From an uncultured Lachnospiraceae bacterium (GTDB taxonomy: Bacteria; Bacillota; Clostridia; Lachnospirales; Lachnospiraceae), in assembly GCA_900544445.1 (NCBI GenBank), contig UQVK01000006.1:1-64000 (forward strand): a stretch of 64,000 bases of DNA, written 5' to 3'. Shown here piece by piece: positions 45,237 to 54,090 of this stretch; positions within the stretch are counted from its first letter, which is position 1; each line of letters starts with the position of its first letter. The notes under the pieces were generated by a model. That model made no database searches. It was given only the letters and a program-made list of their open reading frames with translations, and was not told the origin of the DNA. Made by a program: the position numbers and the translations under genes.

Positions 45237-46028
45237 TTATGCAAAAAATTCCTTCAGCAGCTCCTCCAGCTCCTTCTCCTGCGTCTTGGAAAAAACCTGC
45301 TCCTCCATGCGCTTTTGGGCAGCGCTCTTTCCTTCTGCCACGGTCTGCACCGTTCTCTCAGCCTCCCCCGTTTCCGGTTCCTTTGCGAAAGCAAACGCCG
45401 CCACAGCTTCCGGATCCGCAGATTTTTTCACCTCTGTTTTGGTATTCTCTGCCGCTCTGCTGCCCGGATTTCGACGATCCGGCTTTCCACCAGCCAGCAT
45501 CTCGGATTCTTCCAGAATGGCCAGCCGGGGGGCCATATGATTTTCCAGAAAATCCGTCAGGCTTATCTTCAGCAGCTCTTTTTTCCCTTCCAGATCCACA
45601 AGACCTGAAATGCTGAAATACAGATACAGTCCCAGAAAGCTCATCAGATAAAAAGGAAGAATCTCTCCCACCGTTTTCCCATCGATGATCGCCGCGCAGG
45701 CTCCCAGCCCCGCAGACAGAACCGCGAGCAGCATCAGCTGGCCGGACAGATGGGCCAGTCCGTCTACGGAAATCCTTCCGATCTGGATTTTTCCCATAAA
45801 CTTGTCCACAAACACCGGAATATTGGGCACCCCGTCGTTCAGCTTGTAACAGTTTCTGAATTTTACCTTGCACTGCTTCAGAAGACGGTTTTGCGTAGTC
45901 GACATGTTTTCCGCCTCCCGAATCAGTGAATTCAAAAAAATTCCTGTAATAAATCTGCATAAAATGCTCAGCAGCAGCAGTATAATGGTCATAGCCACAA
46001 GTTCTTTATTTTCCAGAAATGATGCCAT
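45237..46028 (-). CDS. Membrane protein of unknown function with acidic/basic tail
   Basis: 263-aa protein with an N-terminal helix (~10-30), a loop with SLIREAENMSTTQNRLLKQCK, and two further helices (~95-115 and ~125-145), followed by a long charged, Ala/Glu/Lys-rich cytoplasmic tail (~165-263) predicted to form coiled coil at the end. The middle region resembles conserved Lachnospiraceae proteins of unknown function. GGAGGAG precedes ATG 46028 and a good promoter lies at 46061-46089. I cannot assign a role. Confidence 0.7.
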   Translation of the reverse strand: MASFLENKELVAMTIILLLLSILCRFITGIFLNSLIREAENMSTTQNRLLKQCKVKFRNCYKLNDGVPNIPVFVDKFMGKIQIGRISVDGLAHLSGQLMLLAVLSAGLGACAAIIDGKTVGEILPFYLMSFLGLYLYFSISGLVDLEGKKELLKISLTDFLENHMAPRLAILEESEMLAGGKPDRRNPGSRAAENTKTEVKKSADPEAVAAFAFAKEPETGEAERTVQTVAEGKSAAQKRMEEQVFSKTQEKELEELLKEFFA

Positions 46029-46060
46029 ATTCTCCTCCGATTTTCATCCGCCGTACCTGT

Positions 46061-46089
46061 ATTATAGAAGCCGCCCGCCGCTCCTACAA
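46061..46089 (-). promoter_or_regulatory. Promoter of the 45237-46028 membrane-protein gene
   Basis: Reverse-strand TTGTAG (rc of 46084-46089), 17-base spacer and a perfect TATAAT (rc of 46061-46066). Confidence 0.7.
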
Positions 46090-46172
46090 TACCGTAAGGC
46101 CGGAAACCGGCCGTAAAATTTCGCTCCTTTTTTCCAGGAAAAAGCATAAATCTCCATTTCCTGTGAAAAGAC

Positions 46173-46201
46173 TGGCAACGAAAGGCGATTTTTGATATAA
46201 T
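46173..46201 (+). promoter_or_regulatory. Extended -10 promoter of the TSCPD/murG unit
   Basis: TGATATAAT gives a perfect TATAAT at 46196-46201 with the TGn extension; TGGCAA at 46173-46178 is a weak -35 at 17 bases. Confidence 0.65.
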
Positions 46202-46283
46202 GCCTATGGCCGATTCTCTTTTATCCGCTTTTACCCAAAGCCGGTCAGAGAGAACGGACACAAACGGATTGGAGGCATTCATA

Positions 46284-46535
46284 ATGAAATATAAGACAAA
46301 AGGCACCTGTTCCAGCTACATTGATATCGAGATGGACGGAGACATCATTAAGTCGGTTTCCTTTACCGGCGGCTGCAATGGCAATCTGCAGGGTATTTCC
46401 AGACTGGTGGAAGGAATGAAGGCGGAAGACGCCATTTCCCGCCTGAAGGGCATCCGCTGCGGCTTCAAGCCCACATCCTGCCCGGATCAGCTCGCCACCG
46501 CCCTCGAATCCATGCTCGCTCAGGGGCAGGCATAA
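46284..46535 (+). CDS. TSCPD domain protein (TIGR03905 type)
   Basis: 83-aa protein built of a single TSCPD domain, named after the conserved C-terminal TSCPDQL seen here; FTGGCNGNLQGISRLVEGM is the other conserved block. The same module is appended to some B12-dependent ribonucleotide reductases, where Cys residues suggest redox or metal function. GGAGG lies eight bases before ATG 46284. It is 28 bases ahead of murG and probably co-transcribed. Stand-alone role unknown. Confidence 0.88.
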   Translation: MKYKTKGTCSSYIDIEMDGDIIKSVSFTGGCNGNLQGISRLVEGMKAEDAISRLKGIRCGFKPTSCPDQLATALESMLAQGQA

Positions 46536-46563
46536 TATCAAAACAGTCCGGGGGAAAGCATTC

Positions 46564-47637
46564 ATGTCAAAAAGAATCGTTCTTACCGGCGGCGGAACCG
46601 CCGGACACATTACGCCAAATATCGCCCTCCTGCCGTCGCTGCGGCAGCTTGGCTATGAAATTTCCTATATCGGTTCCTATGAAGGAATGGAGAAAAGGCT
46701 GATCGGAGATTATGATATCCCCTATTATGGGATTTCCACGGGAAAGTTCCGCCGCTACTTTGATCTGAAGAATTTCACGGATCCTTTCCGGGTTATGAAA
46801 GGTTATATACAGTCCCGACGTATCCTGAAGGAAATCCGTCCCGACGTGGTTTTTTCCAAGGGCGGTTTTGTTGCTGTTCCTGTCGTGCGCGCAGCGGCTT
46901 CTCTCAAAATTCCCTGCGTCATTCATGAATCCGATATGACTCCGGGACTTGCGAACAAACTCTGCATCCCCGTCGCCCAAAAGGTCTGCTGTAATTTCCC
47001 GGAAACCATGCAGGGACTTCCCGCCGATAAGGCGGTGCTGACCGGCTCTCCCATCCGGGAAGAGCTTCTGAAAGGAAGCCGCGCCGCAGGACTCACCCTC
47101 TGTCATTTCACCGCAAACAAACCGGTTCTGATGGTGATCGGAGGATCTCTTGGCGCTTCCTCCATCAACCAGACGGTCAGAGAGGCTCTTCCGGAGCTTC
47201 TTAAGGATTTTCAGGTTGTACATCTGTGCGGAAATGATAAGATGGATAATCTTCTTCTGAATACGCCCGGATATGTCCAGTTTGAATATCTGAAGGCCGA
47301 GCTGAAGGATGTGTTTGCCATGGCTGATGTTGTGGTTTCCCGCGCCGGAGCCAATGCCATCTGTGAGCTTCTGGCCCTGAAAAAGCCCAATCTGCTGATT
47401 CCCCTTTCCGCAGGAAGCCGGGGAGACCAGATTCTGAATGCGCGCTCCTTTGAATCTCAGGGCTTCAGCATGGTCATCGATGAGGATTATCTGAGTCCTG
47501 CTCTTCTGGTGGAAAAGGTACAGGAGCTCTACTTTAACAGACAGAGCTTCATTCAGGCAATGAATTCCAGCCAGCAGATGAACGCTGCGAAGACCATCGC
47601 GGGACTGCTTGATGAAATCGCTTCAGGAAAGGCGTAA
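46564..47637 (+). CDS. murG: MurG, lipid II synthase
   Basis: 357-aa peripheral membrane glycosyltransferase (GT28) adding GlcNAc to lipid I. TGGGTAGHITPNIAL is the N-terminal glycine-rich loop for lipid I, IHESDMTPGLAN and GGSLGAS are the next conserved loops, and SRAGANAICELLALKKPNLLIPL is the UDP-GlcNAc-binding signature. GGGGGAA precedes the ATG. It lies outside any visible dcw cluster, which is common in some Clostridia. A strong terminator overlaps its stop codon. Confidence 0.95.
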   Translation: MSKRIVLTGGGTAGHITPNIALLPSLRQLGYEISYIGSYEGMEKRLIGDYDIPYYGISTGKFRRYFDLKNFTDPFRVMKGYIQSRRILKEIRPDVVFSKGGFVAVPVVRAAASLKIPCVIHESDMTPGLANKLCIPVAQKVCCNFPETMQGLPADKAVLTGSPIREELLKGSRAAGLTLCHFTANKPVLMVIGGSLGASSINQTVREALPELLKDFQVVHLCGNDKMDNLLLNTPGYVQFEYLKAELKDVFAMADVVVSRAGANAICELLALKKPNLLIPLSAGSRGDQILNARSFESQGFSMVIDEDYLSPALLVEKVQELYFNRQSFIQAMNSSQQMNAAKTIAGLLDEIASGKA

Positions 47638-47658
47638 GCCTTACCTGAAGCGTTTTTT
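47619..47658 (+). terminator. Terminator overlapping the murG stop codon
   Basis: CGCTTCAGG pairs with CCTGAAGCG, inner AAGGC pairs with GCCTT, and TTTTTT follows at 47653-47658. The TAA stop (47635-47637) is part of the hairpin. Confidence 0.9.
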
Positions 47659-47661
47659 CCT

Positions 47662-48072
47662 TTACCCGCAGATCGTATCCCTGATCCGGGCCAGCTCTTC
47701 TGCAGAAGGCTCTCCGGGTGTCCATGCCACGATTCTGCTTCCGTCGTCATAACGCGGAATCAGGTGCATATGGAAATGATGTACCGTCTGTCCTGCGGAT
47801 TCTCCGTTATTCTGCACCAGATTCATTCCGGTACATCCCAGCTTTTCTTTCATGCGTTCCGCCATTTTCTTCGCAAGCTTCAGCACCTCTGCGCAGTTCT
47901 CCTCCGGCAGTTCATACAGATCCGCATAATGATCTTTCGGCAGAATCAACGCATGTCCCCTTGTGGCCGGACCGAGGTCCAGAATCACCCGATATTTCTC
48001 ATCCTCATACAACGTATTGGACGGAATCTCTCCGTTCGCTATTTTACAGAAAATACATCCTTCGTCTCTCAC
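47662..48072 (-). CDS. HIT-family nucleotide hydrolase/transferase
   Basis: 136-aa Hint/HIT protein, probably a purine nucleoside phosphoramidase. CIFCKIANGEIPSNTLYEDE is the typical zinc-type N-terminus, GHALILPKDHY is central, and VHHFHMHLIPRY is the His-triad. A GTG start at 48072 is preferred: GAGAGGT lies five bases upstream, while the longer ATG frame would cover a TGCCGT/ACGGCA hairpin beside that site. Confidence 0.93.
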   Translation of the reverse strand: MRDEGCIFCKIANGEIPSNTLYEDEKYRVILDLGPATRGHALILPKDHYADLYELPEENCAEVLKLAKKMAERMKEKLGCTGMNLVQNNGESAGQTVHHFHMHLIPRYDDGSRIVAWTPGEPSAEELARIRDTICG

Positions 48073-48144
48073 GTTTACCTCTCTTTCTGCCGTCTGAACG
48101 GCAATGACAGTCACCCGCTGCCCACAGCGGGAATCAGGTCCCGC

Positions 48145-48777
48145 TCACTCCATGCGCCGGGCCCTCTCTCCGGGAAGTCTTCCCACGTGGCACAGAAGAA
48201 AGGCTGCGAGAAAACCGCTCAGCAGTCCCCCAAGATGCGCCGCATTATTCACCCTCACACTCTGGAACCCGGAATACAGAGAAAGAAGAATCATCAGAGC
48301 CATCCTCTGCACCGAGATGCTGGCCGCTCTTCCCTTTCTCGCAATCACCAAATAAAGCAGTCCGCCTATCAGTCCAAAAACGGCACCGCTCGCTCCGATG
48401 GATTCGTAGAAGCTTCCTGTGGAAAGTTCATATACAGCGGAAAGGAGATTTCCGCATATGCCGGAAAGGAAAAAAAGAATCAGATAACGTACCTTTCCAA
48501 TCGTCTTCTCCACAATCTCTCCGCCAAAATACAGCAGGATCATATTGTTCGCCAGGTGGCTGATATCCGCATGCAAAAACATCGCTGTTACAAGGCGGTA
48601 ATATTCTCCGTTTCGAATCAGATACAGGATGCTGAAAGAACCCTGCGCATAAAGAACATTTCCATAAAACTGGCAGGCCAGAAAAACGATGACGTTCACT
48701 GCCGTCAGAATCGCGCTGCACCAGGGTATTCTGTCCAAATCCCGCTTCATTTCCCAACCAGACTGCTGTATCCGCAT
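48145..48777 (-). CDS. Rhomboid-family intramembrane serine protease
   Basis: 210-aa membrane protein with six helices. HADISHLANNMILLYFGG is the conserved loop/helix 2, GASGAVFGLIGG carries the catalytic Ser (GxSG) in helix 4, and VNNAAHLGGLLSGF carries the catalytic His in helix 6. It cleaves membrane proteins within the bilayer; the substrate is unknown. GGGGG lies four bases before ATG 48777. It has its own promoter and follows the Tad/FHA operon, so a link to pilus maturation is possible but unproven. Confidence 0.93.
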   Translation of the reverse strand: MRIQQSGWEMKRDLDRIPWCSAILTAVNVIVFLACQFYGNVLYAQGSFSILYLIRNGEYYRLVTAMFLHADISHLANNMILLYFGGEIVEKTIGKVRYLILFFLSGICGNLLSAVYELSTGSFYESIGASGAVFGLIGGLLYLVIARKGRAASISVQRMALMILLSLYSGFQSVRVNNAAHLGGLLSGFLAAFLLCHVGRLPGERARRME

Positions 48778-48821
48778 ATATCCCCCGTCCTGTTCCGGTG
48801 ATTCTCCCCTCAATTATTTAA

Positions 48822-48850
48822 AGGTTATCACTTCCCTTCTTTCTTGTCAA
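48822..48850 (-). promoter_or_regulatory. Promoter of the rhomboid gene
   Basis: Reverse-strand TTGACA (rc of 48845-48850), 17-base spacer and TAACCT (rc of 48822-48827). Confidence 0.65.
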
Positions 48851-48884
48851 TTCTGCATGTCTCTCCTTCTTTTCCGCCTTTTCT

Positions 48885-50384
48885 TCAGGATTCCTCATAT
48901 TTCATCCTTACGTTTCCGAAACGGAGTTCATCCCCGTCTTCCAGTGACGCCACTTCCTCCTGTTCCAGCCGTACGCCGTTGATAAAGGTTCCATTCGTAG
49001 AATTCAGGTCAATCAGCGCAGTCCTCCCTTCCTGTTCCACAAATCTGGCATGAATCCGGCTCACTGACGCATCTGACAGCAGAATCTGTGCTCTGCTCTT
49101 CAGCTTTCCCACAAGAACAGGCAGCCTTTCCAGAGAATATTCAGCCTTTCGCCCATCCGCTTCCTCCGTCATTCCGGTCAGCCTGGGCCTTTTGTGTTCT
49201 GAAGCGGAACTGTCACCCGTCATACCGCTCCGGCTCAGATAGACCGTCGGCCCTTCCAGTTCCTCATGAACCGGAGGAATATACTCCTCCCAGAAAGATG
49301 TACTGCTCTCCGGTATTTCCTCGTCCTCCTCCGCCTTTTCTTCCGTTTCATCAGCCGTTTCCGCCGTTGCCTTCCACAGGCATACCAGAAGGAACAGACC
49401 GTCCGCTGCCAGAATGCCGAACATTGCCGTCTTTTCTCCGCCTTCCGGCTTCCTGTACCAGATTGCAGCGCAGAGCAGAAGAAAAATGATCGCTGAAGCT
49501 GCAAGAAGTCCCACCGCTTTCCGGCGCTTCTTTCGTTTTTGTTTCAGGTCCCCCTGTTCTTCTTTATTTCCTGTTTCTTTATACTCTTTTTCTTTGTACC
49601 GCTTTCCTTCCAAATCCTCTTCCGCAGCGCCATATTCATATGGTCCCTCTTCCTCATAAAAACAGGCTGCCGCCTTTCTTTCCGATGACCGTACGTTTTC
49701 AGGAGCATATTTTCTTTCCAAAAACTCCTCTCTCCGGTAACCCGGCCTGGGATAATCCTGCCAGCTATATCCCGTCCGGGAATATTCTGCCCTTCCCGAG
49801 CCTGCGGGACTGCCCTCCTGTTCCCTCTCCTCCAGCAGTCCCTTCTCAAGAAACGTACGGAAGCTCCCCACCATAAAGTTTTCCGCCTTGGACATTTTAT
49901 AGAACTGATAGGCAGCGCCTACCGCCCTTTCTTCCCTGTGATCCACGTGCTCCAGAAAGAATTCTGCCAGCGGAAGATAACGTGCCTCCACCGCGTCCTC
50001 TTCCTGAAAAGGATAATAAAGGAAAAAGAGCTGTTCCGTTTCCAGATCCATATAAATATATTCCGGCTCCAGAATCAGGAAACGCTCCTCCAGCAGATAT
50101 TCCGACATGGTGTCCAGCACCTGAGCAAGATTGTCAATGATTCCACGAATCTCCTTTATGCCGATCTTTGCGGAGAGATACATCTGTCCTAGAGACTGCC
50201 TGGAGCTGATGTCGTAATACAGACAGCTCCTTCCTTCCATATATCGTTCGCTGCTTGTCAGCAGTCCCGGAATCCGGTTCCTCAGAATCATCCGATACTG
50301 GTAGTGGCCTGATAGCTCCTGCGGAATATCCTCCATAACCAGATAGCTGTGACTCAGTTCCCGTTTATATAAAGGTTTCTTCAT
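48885..50384 (-). CDS. DUF6382-FHA protein of the Tad locus
   Basis: 499-aa protein. Residues ~1-180 match the DUF6382 type (..YISSRQ-like region, EYIYMDLETEQLFFLYYPF). A highly charged, Tyr/Glu/Arg-rich stretch (~185-285) follows, then two membrane helices (~292-308 and ~318-335) and a C-terminal forkhead-associated domain (~415-499; VGKLKSRAQILLSDASVSRIHARF, LIDLNSTNGTFINGVRL), a phosphothreonine reader. GGAAG precedes the ATG. It is the last gene of the Tad operon and suggests Ser/Thr-kinase control of the pilus. It starts 22 bases after the small pseudopilin gene. Confidence 0.85.
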   Translation of the reverse strand: MKKPLYKRELSHSYLVMEDIPQELSGHYQYRMILRNRIPGLLTSSERYMEGRSCLYYDISSRQSLGQMYLSAKIGIKEIRGIIDNLAQVLDTMSEYLLEERFLILEPEYIYMDLETEQLFFLYYPFQEEDAVEARYLPLAEFFLEHVDHREERAVGAAYQFYKMSKAENFMVGSFRTFLEKGLLEEREQEGSPAGSGRAEYSRTGYSWQDYPRPGYRREEFLERKYAPENVRSSERKAAACFYEEEGPYEYGAAEEDLEGKRYKEKEYKETGNKEEQGDLKQKRKKRRKAVGLLAASAIIFLLLCAAIWYRKPEGGEKTAMFGILAADGLFLLVCLWKATAETADETEEKAEEDEEIPESSTSFWEEYIPPVHEELEGPTVYLSRSGMTGDSSASEHKRPRLTGMTEEADGRKAEYSLERLPVLVGKLKSRAQILLSDASVSRIHARFVEQEGRTALIDLNSTNGTFINGVRLEQEEVASLEDGDELRFGNVRMKYEES

Positions 50385-50406
50385 ATATTCTTCCTTTCCG
50401 CGGCTG

Positions 50407-50886
50407 TCAGCCGCTCTCCCCGATTTCGGAAAGCTTCCTCATGCCCCGGATAAACGCGGGCGCGTCTCTGATCAGGGCCTCCTTCTCAGCCTCTATCCGA
50501 AGTATCCCCACATCCGCCGGCAGGATGGAAAGTCCCGGCAGAGCCCACTCCGCAGTTACCTCCACCGTCACGCCGGAGGAGGTAGCCGTAATCTCCTGCT
50601 GCATCTCGGGAAGACGGATCAGCGCTTCCGAAAGCAGCTTTTCCAGCTCCTCTCCCGCCTTTTCCTCTCTGACATACCCTGCTCCTTCCGTCAGGCTTGC
50701 ACGAAAAGCCGCAATATATGCTGCCTGATTCAAGAAACAGACTGTATACAGGTAAAAAGTCAGAATAAGCAAAAACGCCGTTAAAATCACTGCAATCGGC
50801 ACGATAAAACAGGCTTCCAGCGTCATGTAGGCGTTAAGGAGATATCCGGTATTTTTTATTGTTTTTCTGTCCAGCCGCCCTCTCAT
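50407..50886 (-). CDS. TadE-like pseudopilin/minor pilin
   Basis: 159-aa protein. A basic N-terminus to ~18 is followed by LNAYMTLEACFIVPIAVIL, a TadE-type transmembrane segment with the conserved Glu, and an extracytoplasmic part with beta character (GVTVEVTAEWALPG). AGGAGG precedes ATG 50886. It is 14 bases after the prepilin-peptidase gene within the Tad operon and probably forms part of the pilus base or tip. Confidence 0.75.
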   Translation of the reverse strand: MRGRLDRKTIKNTGYLLNAYMTLEACFIVPIAVILTAFLLILTFYLYTVCFLNQAAYIAAFRASLTEGAGYVREEKAGEELEKLLSEALIRLPEMQQEITATSSGVTVEVTAEWALPGLSILPADVGILRIEAEKEALIRDAPAFIRGMRKLSEIGESG

Positions 50887-50900
50887 CCTTTTCCTCCTTT

Positions 50901-51338
50901 CTAAAGCCCGATATCCGTTATCCCCAAAAGCAGCACGGCAGCGAGAAAAAACGGCGCAAAAGGAATTTTTGTATTTTTGCTTCCCTTTCCCGAAAGAAGC
51001 AGAATCAGCGCCACAAGGAAGGTGAGAAAACAGGCTAAAAGTACCTCCGCCGTACATCTCTCCCACTGCTGCATAAGGCCGGCCGGAATTACCATCAGTC
51101 CGTCGGCCCATCCCAGTTTTTCCTGCGACAGGCGGCTGTAGAGCAGCATCACTGCTCCGGGTGCCGCTCCGGTAAGCGCAGCCTGCCAGGCAATCTGTCC
51201 GGAAAACAGCAGCACTGCCGCATACAGACCCCCAATCCCGATTCCCAGTCTTAAAAGCCACAGTGGAATACGTCTGTACCTGCAGTCATAACAGGAACAG
51301 ATTCCAAGATATCCGCACAATATGATATGTTCTGCCAT
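50901..51338 (-). CDS. Prepilin peptidase, A24 family (TadV/CpaA-like)
   Basis: 145-aa membrane aspartic protease with four hydrophobic segments. The first catalytic Asp lies in YDCRYRRIPLWLL and the second in LGWADGLMVIPAGL, matching the D..(R)..IP and GxxDG-like motifs. It should process the Flp pilin and pseudopilins of this operon. ATG 51338 has only a distant GGAGG (12 bases); the frame stays open upstream across the end of the previous gene, so the start is uncertain. Confidence 0.8.
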   Translation of the reverse strand: MAEHIILCGYLGICSCYDCRYRRIPLWLLRLGIGIGGLYAAVLLFSGQIAWQAALTGAAPGAVMLLYSRLSQEKLGWADGLMVIPAGLMQQWERCTAEVLLACFLTFLVALILLLSGKGSKNTKIPFAPFFLAAVLLLGITDIGL

Positions 51339-51373
51339 CTTCCCATTCTTCCTCCGTCTGAATCCATCTTCTT

Positions 51374-52219
51374 TCAGGCACAGCAGCGGCTGCAGGGCGT
51401 TCTTCCCACAGCTTCGGAAATCGGTATACAACGCACCGACCGTTTCAGTCCGCTGCACTCTATGGTATTGTGATACCGGTCCCCTTCCTTTGTGATATAC
51501 ACAATTCCGCTGCCGTCCCCGCCGCATCTTTCACAGGGCCTGTATCTGCCTCCAGATGCATTTCTCAGGGTTTCCATCTCCTCTTTTCCGGCCAGCGTGA
51601 TGGACAGCGTTAAATGCGTACAGTTTCTCGCCATATGATAGGCGCTTCCGCCGTCCGTAATATAAACATAGGTTTCCTCTCCTTCTCCTCCCTCTGCTCT
51701 GTGCTCCACATCGTAGCCTGTCCACGCCCGCATATAGCAGCAGCTCACAATCGTCGTTCCCGGATATCCGAGAATCGGAACCACGGGACTGATCCTTTCC
51801 GGATGCACAAGCTGTACCATGTCATCCCGAATCAGCCCGCTGTCTCCCGCCATATAAGCCATCATGGAAAGCTGCCTTCCCTGCTGATGAAGCTGTTCCA
51901 GATTGGAAAGAAACGTATGAAAAAACAGCAGGCAGGACAGGACATTGACCATAAAGAACAGAAACAGCGGAACTGCCAGCGAAGCTTCCACAGTCATGGA
52001 GGCTTCCATACCGTTTTCCACTCTGCCTCTGTCGGAAGCAGGCCGGGACACCCTCTTTGCCGTCCGCTTCTGGGGAGCATGCTTCTGGGAAGCATAAAAG
52101 AACTTAAAGTCTGCCTGACTGATGTGAAAAATAAGCGTTCGGAAATTCATGGCATATTGAAAGGATTGGAATTTACAGTTACGATAAAATAACAGGTTCT
52201 TCGACCGCAAAGAGGGCAT
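51374..52219 (-). CDS. TadE-like pseudopilin with two C-terminal Cys/His modules
   Basis: 281-aa protein. A basic N-terminal part (~1-68) is followed by ENGMEASMTVEASLAVPLFLFF, a TadE-type membrane segment at ~70-95, and an extracytoplasmic domain. The C-terminus contains two copies of a module of the form VYIT.G..YH....C..L....(P)C.RC: ~185-235 and ~238-281. The same type of module occurs at the end of some clostridial secreted nucleases and probably binds metal. AGGAAG stands before ATG 52219; an internal start near residue 24 or 70 is also possible. Confidence 0.72.
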   Translation of the reverse strand: MPSLRSKNLLFYRNCKFQSFQYAMNFRTLIFHISQADFKFFYASQKHAPQKRTAKRVSRPASDRGRVENGMEASMTVEASLAVPLFLFFMVNVLSCLLFFHTFLSNLEQLHQQGRQLSMMAYMAGDSGLIRDDMVQLVHPERISPVVPILGYPGTTIVSCCYMRAWTGYDVEHRAEGGEGEETYVYITDGGSAYHMARNCTHLTLSITLAGKEEMETLRNASGGRYRPCERCGGDGSGIVYITKEGDRYHNTIECSGLKRSVRCIPISEAVGRTPCSRCCA

Positions 52220-52318
52220 CCCGGCTCACTTCCTTTCCGTCTTCTCCGCCGTTTTCTTCCTTCCGGCAGGCGATTTATAATTTAACCATCCTCAGAATCC
52301 GTTTTACGCCAGGTCCTG

Positions 52319-53755
52319 CTATTCATACTGACAGGCCCGCATAATCTGGAAGCTGCGTCCATATCCGCTCTCTACAAAAGCCTGTGCTGTTATGGCATCC
52401 ACACAGCCGTCCATTCGGAAATTTTCATTTCCCGGTGTCATACGAATATCGGCTTCCATCACATCCATCAGCCGCTTCAGGGTGGTTTCTTCCGACTGCA
52501 GATACAGAAAGGCTCCCAGATAATCCTGATAACTCATACCTCTCTGTCCCTTCGTATATTCCGACAGATGTCCGCGGAAAGTAAGAAGCTGACTGTATGG
52601 CGTATTCCAGCTTTCCGCCGTTTTCACCAGAGGAACCTTTTCTCCGTCAAACAGGATACGAAGATCCCGCACACTTTCCGCATAGGCCCAGGCAAACAGA
52701 ATCAGTGCCGTGACAGGCTCGGTCAGCTCCGGCAGTGTCAGAATGGAGCTGATCAGAAGAGCCGTTCCCTCCGCCTGTTCCCGTTTCGCGCTGTCTCCGA
52801 ACAGATATGCCACATTAGCCGCCTCTCTGATGAGAAGAATCTTATTTGCCACGGCACGCAGATTGTCCAGATCATTTCCATCGCCCTCCAGAATGTACTC
52901 TATCTGATAGGAGAAGGCGGCATGCTCCTTTTCTTTTCCGTAAAAGCCGCACTTTTCCATCACATATTTCAGAAACAGGCAGTTTCCCGATATGCCGGAC
53001 GGCTTCGTTTTTCCTTCCGGCAGGCCGGTTCCCTGAATCAGGCTGTCTCTGTGGGACAGAAGCGTCTGTGTGGGAATCGACGTCCTGGACAGTTCTCCCG
53101 GACGGCTGGAAGCCAGTCCCAGGATTCCTTCTGCTCTCGCCTGATTCACCACATCGGAAGGCAGTTCCACATTCTGTCCCTCCCAGTCTTCCTCCTCCTG
53201 CTGCTGTTTCTGCAGAATCCTTTCCTTCACCTGCCGCTCCGTTTCTGTCCTGCGCTGCTCCACATCGCTGTCCAGATACCCTCTGCGGTCCAGCACCTCG
53301 GCATTTACAGCAGCCTGGTTCAGATAACTCAATCCCCACCGATTTTTGATATAATCCACCGCCTGACGTTTCAGCACTGCGCCCCCATCGTCTGAAGCGA
53401 CTGAGGCCTTCAGAAGCTCCACTCCATTCGCATTCAGGGCTGTCAGATCCTTTCCTATCGGAACATCAAACACCTCAAAGGGCCGGAAATTCATATTCAT
53501 ATAGCCTCTGATATGCTCCTCCACATTGGCAAAGGCCGGGGACGAACCATAAGACATATCGATGAAAAACAGGTCATACTGTTCCAGAAGCTCCCTGTGG
53601 TATTCCGCCAGTGCGGAGTCCATCGCCATATCCATCACGCATTCCGTCTGCGCGCGCATGGTGTGGAGCCGGACGCCCTCGACCATCGTCAGAATCAGCG
53701 ACAGCAGAACTCCCGTCACCAATGACAGATAAACCGTGATATAGCCGCTTTTCAC
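52319..53755 (-). CDS. DUF5702 protein, TadG-like pilus component
   Basis: 478-aa protein with an N-terminal membrane helix (GYITVYLSLVTGVLLSLILT) and a long extracytoplasmic region, with a Gln/Glu-rich helical stretch near 180-195 (LQKQQQEEEDWEGQ). It matches DUF5702, a TadG-like family found in Firmicutes Tad loci. The start is GTG at 53755 with AGGAGGGGG upstream. It lies 19 bases after the Flp pilin gene. It probably anchors or assembles the pilus at the cell surface. Confidence 0.8.
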   Translation of the reverse strand: MKSGYITVYLSLVTGVLLSLILTMVEGVRLHTMRAQTECVMDMAMDSALAEYHRELLEQYDLFFIDMSYGSSPAFANVEEHIRGYMNMNFRPFEVFDVPIGKDLTALNANGVELLKASVASDDGGAVLKRQAVDYIKNRWGLSYLNQAAVNAEVLDRRGYLDSDVEQRRTETERQVKERILQKQQQEEEDWEGQNVELPSDVVNQARAEGILGLASSRPGELSRTSIPTQTLLSHRDSLIQGTGLPEGKTKPSGISGNCLFLKYVMEKCGFYGKEKEHAAFSYQIEYILEGDGNDLDNLRAVANKILLIREAANVAYLFGDSAKREQAEGTALLISSILTLPELTEPVTALILFAWAYAESVRDLRILFDGEKVPLVKTAESWNTPYSQLLTFRGHLSEYTKGQRGMSYQDYLGAFLYLQSEETTLKRLMDVMEADIRMTPGNENFRMDGCVDAITAQAFVESGYGRSFQIMRACQYE

Positions 53756-53774
53756 GTTCGCCCCCTCCTTTCTC

Positions 53775-53987
53775 TCAGATGGTTCCGGCCTGTTTGGTGA
53801 TTTTGGTGAAAATGCTCTCCACCAGATCGGTGAGCTGGCTCTTGAAAATGATGACCAGACCGATCAGCACGAGAATGATCAGAATTACCTCCACCGTTCC
53901 CATCCCTTCCTCATCATACAGGATCTTTCCCATCTTTCTTTGAAGCCCTGCTGCCAGACACCTCATTTTCGCATACATCCTTTTCAT
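53775..53987 (-). CDS. Flp/type IVb pilin
   Basis: 70-aa major pilin. A short basic leader is followed by LYDEEGMGTVEVILIILVLIGLVIIF: cleavage after Gly leaves a mature N-terminus with the Glu at +5 and the hydrophobic assembly helix. AGGAG lies six bases before the ATG, with a TGCCGCC/GGCGGCA hairpin immediately upstream. It is the structural subunit of the Tad pilus encoded here. Confidence 0.9.
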   Translation of the reverse strand: MKRMYAKMRCLAAGLQRKMGKILYDEEGMGTVEVILIILVLIGLVIIFKSQLTDLVESIFTKITKQAGTI

Positions 53988-54090
53988 TGTTTTCTCCTTT
54001 CTGCCGCCCGACGGCGGCATCCGTTTTTTTGCGGTCTCAGCGTACCTTCTCCGCTTCTCCCCACTCTCCCTGCAATCCCATCCATACAGC

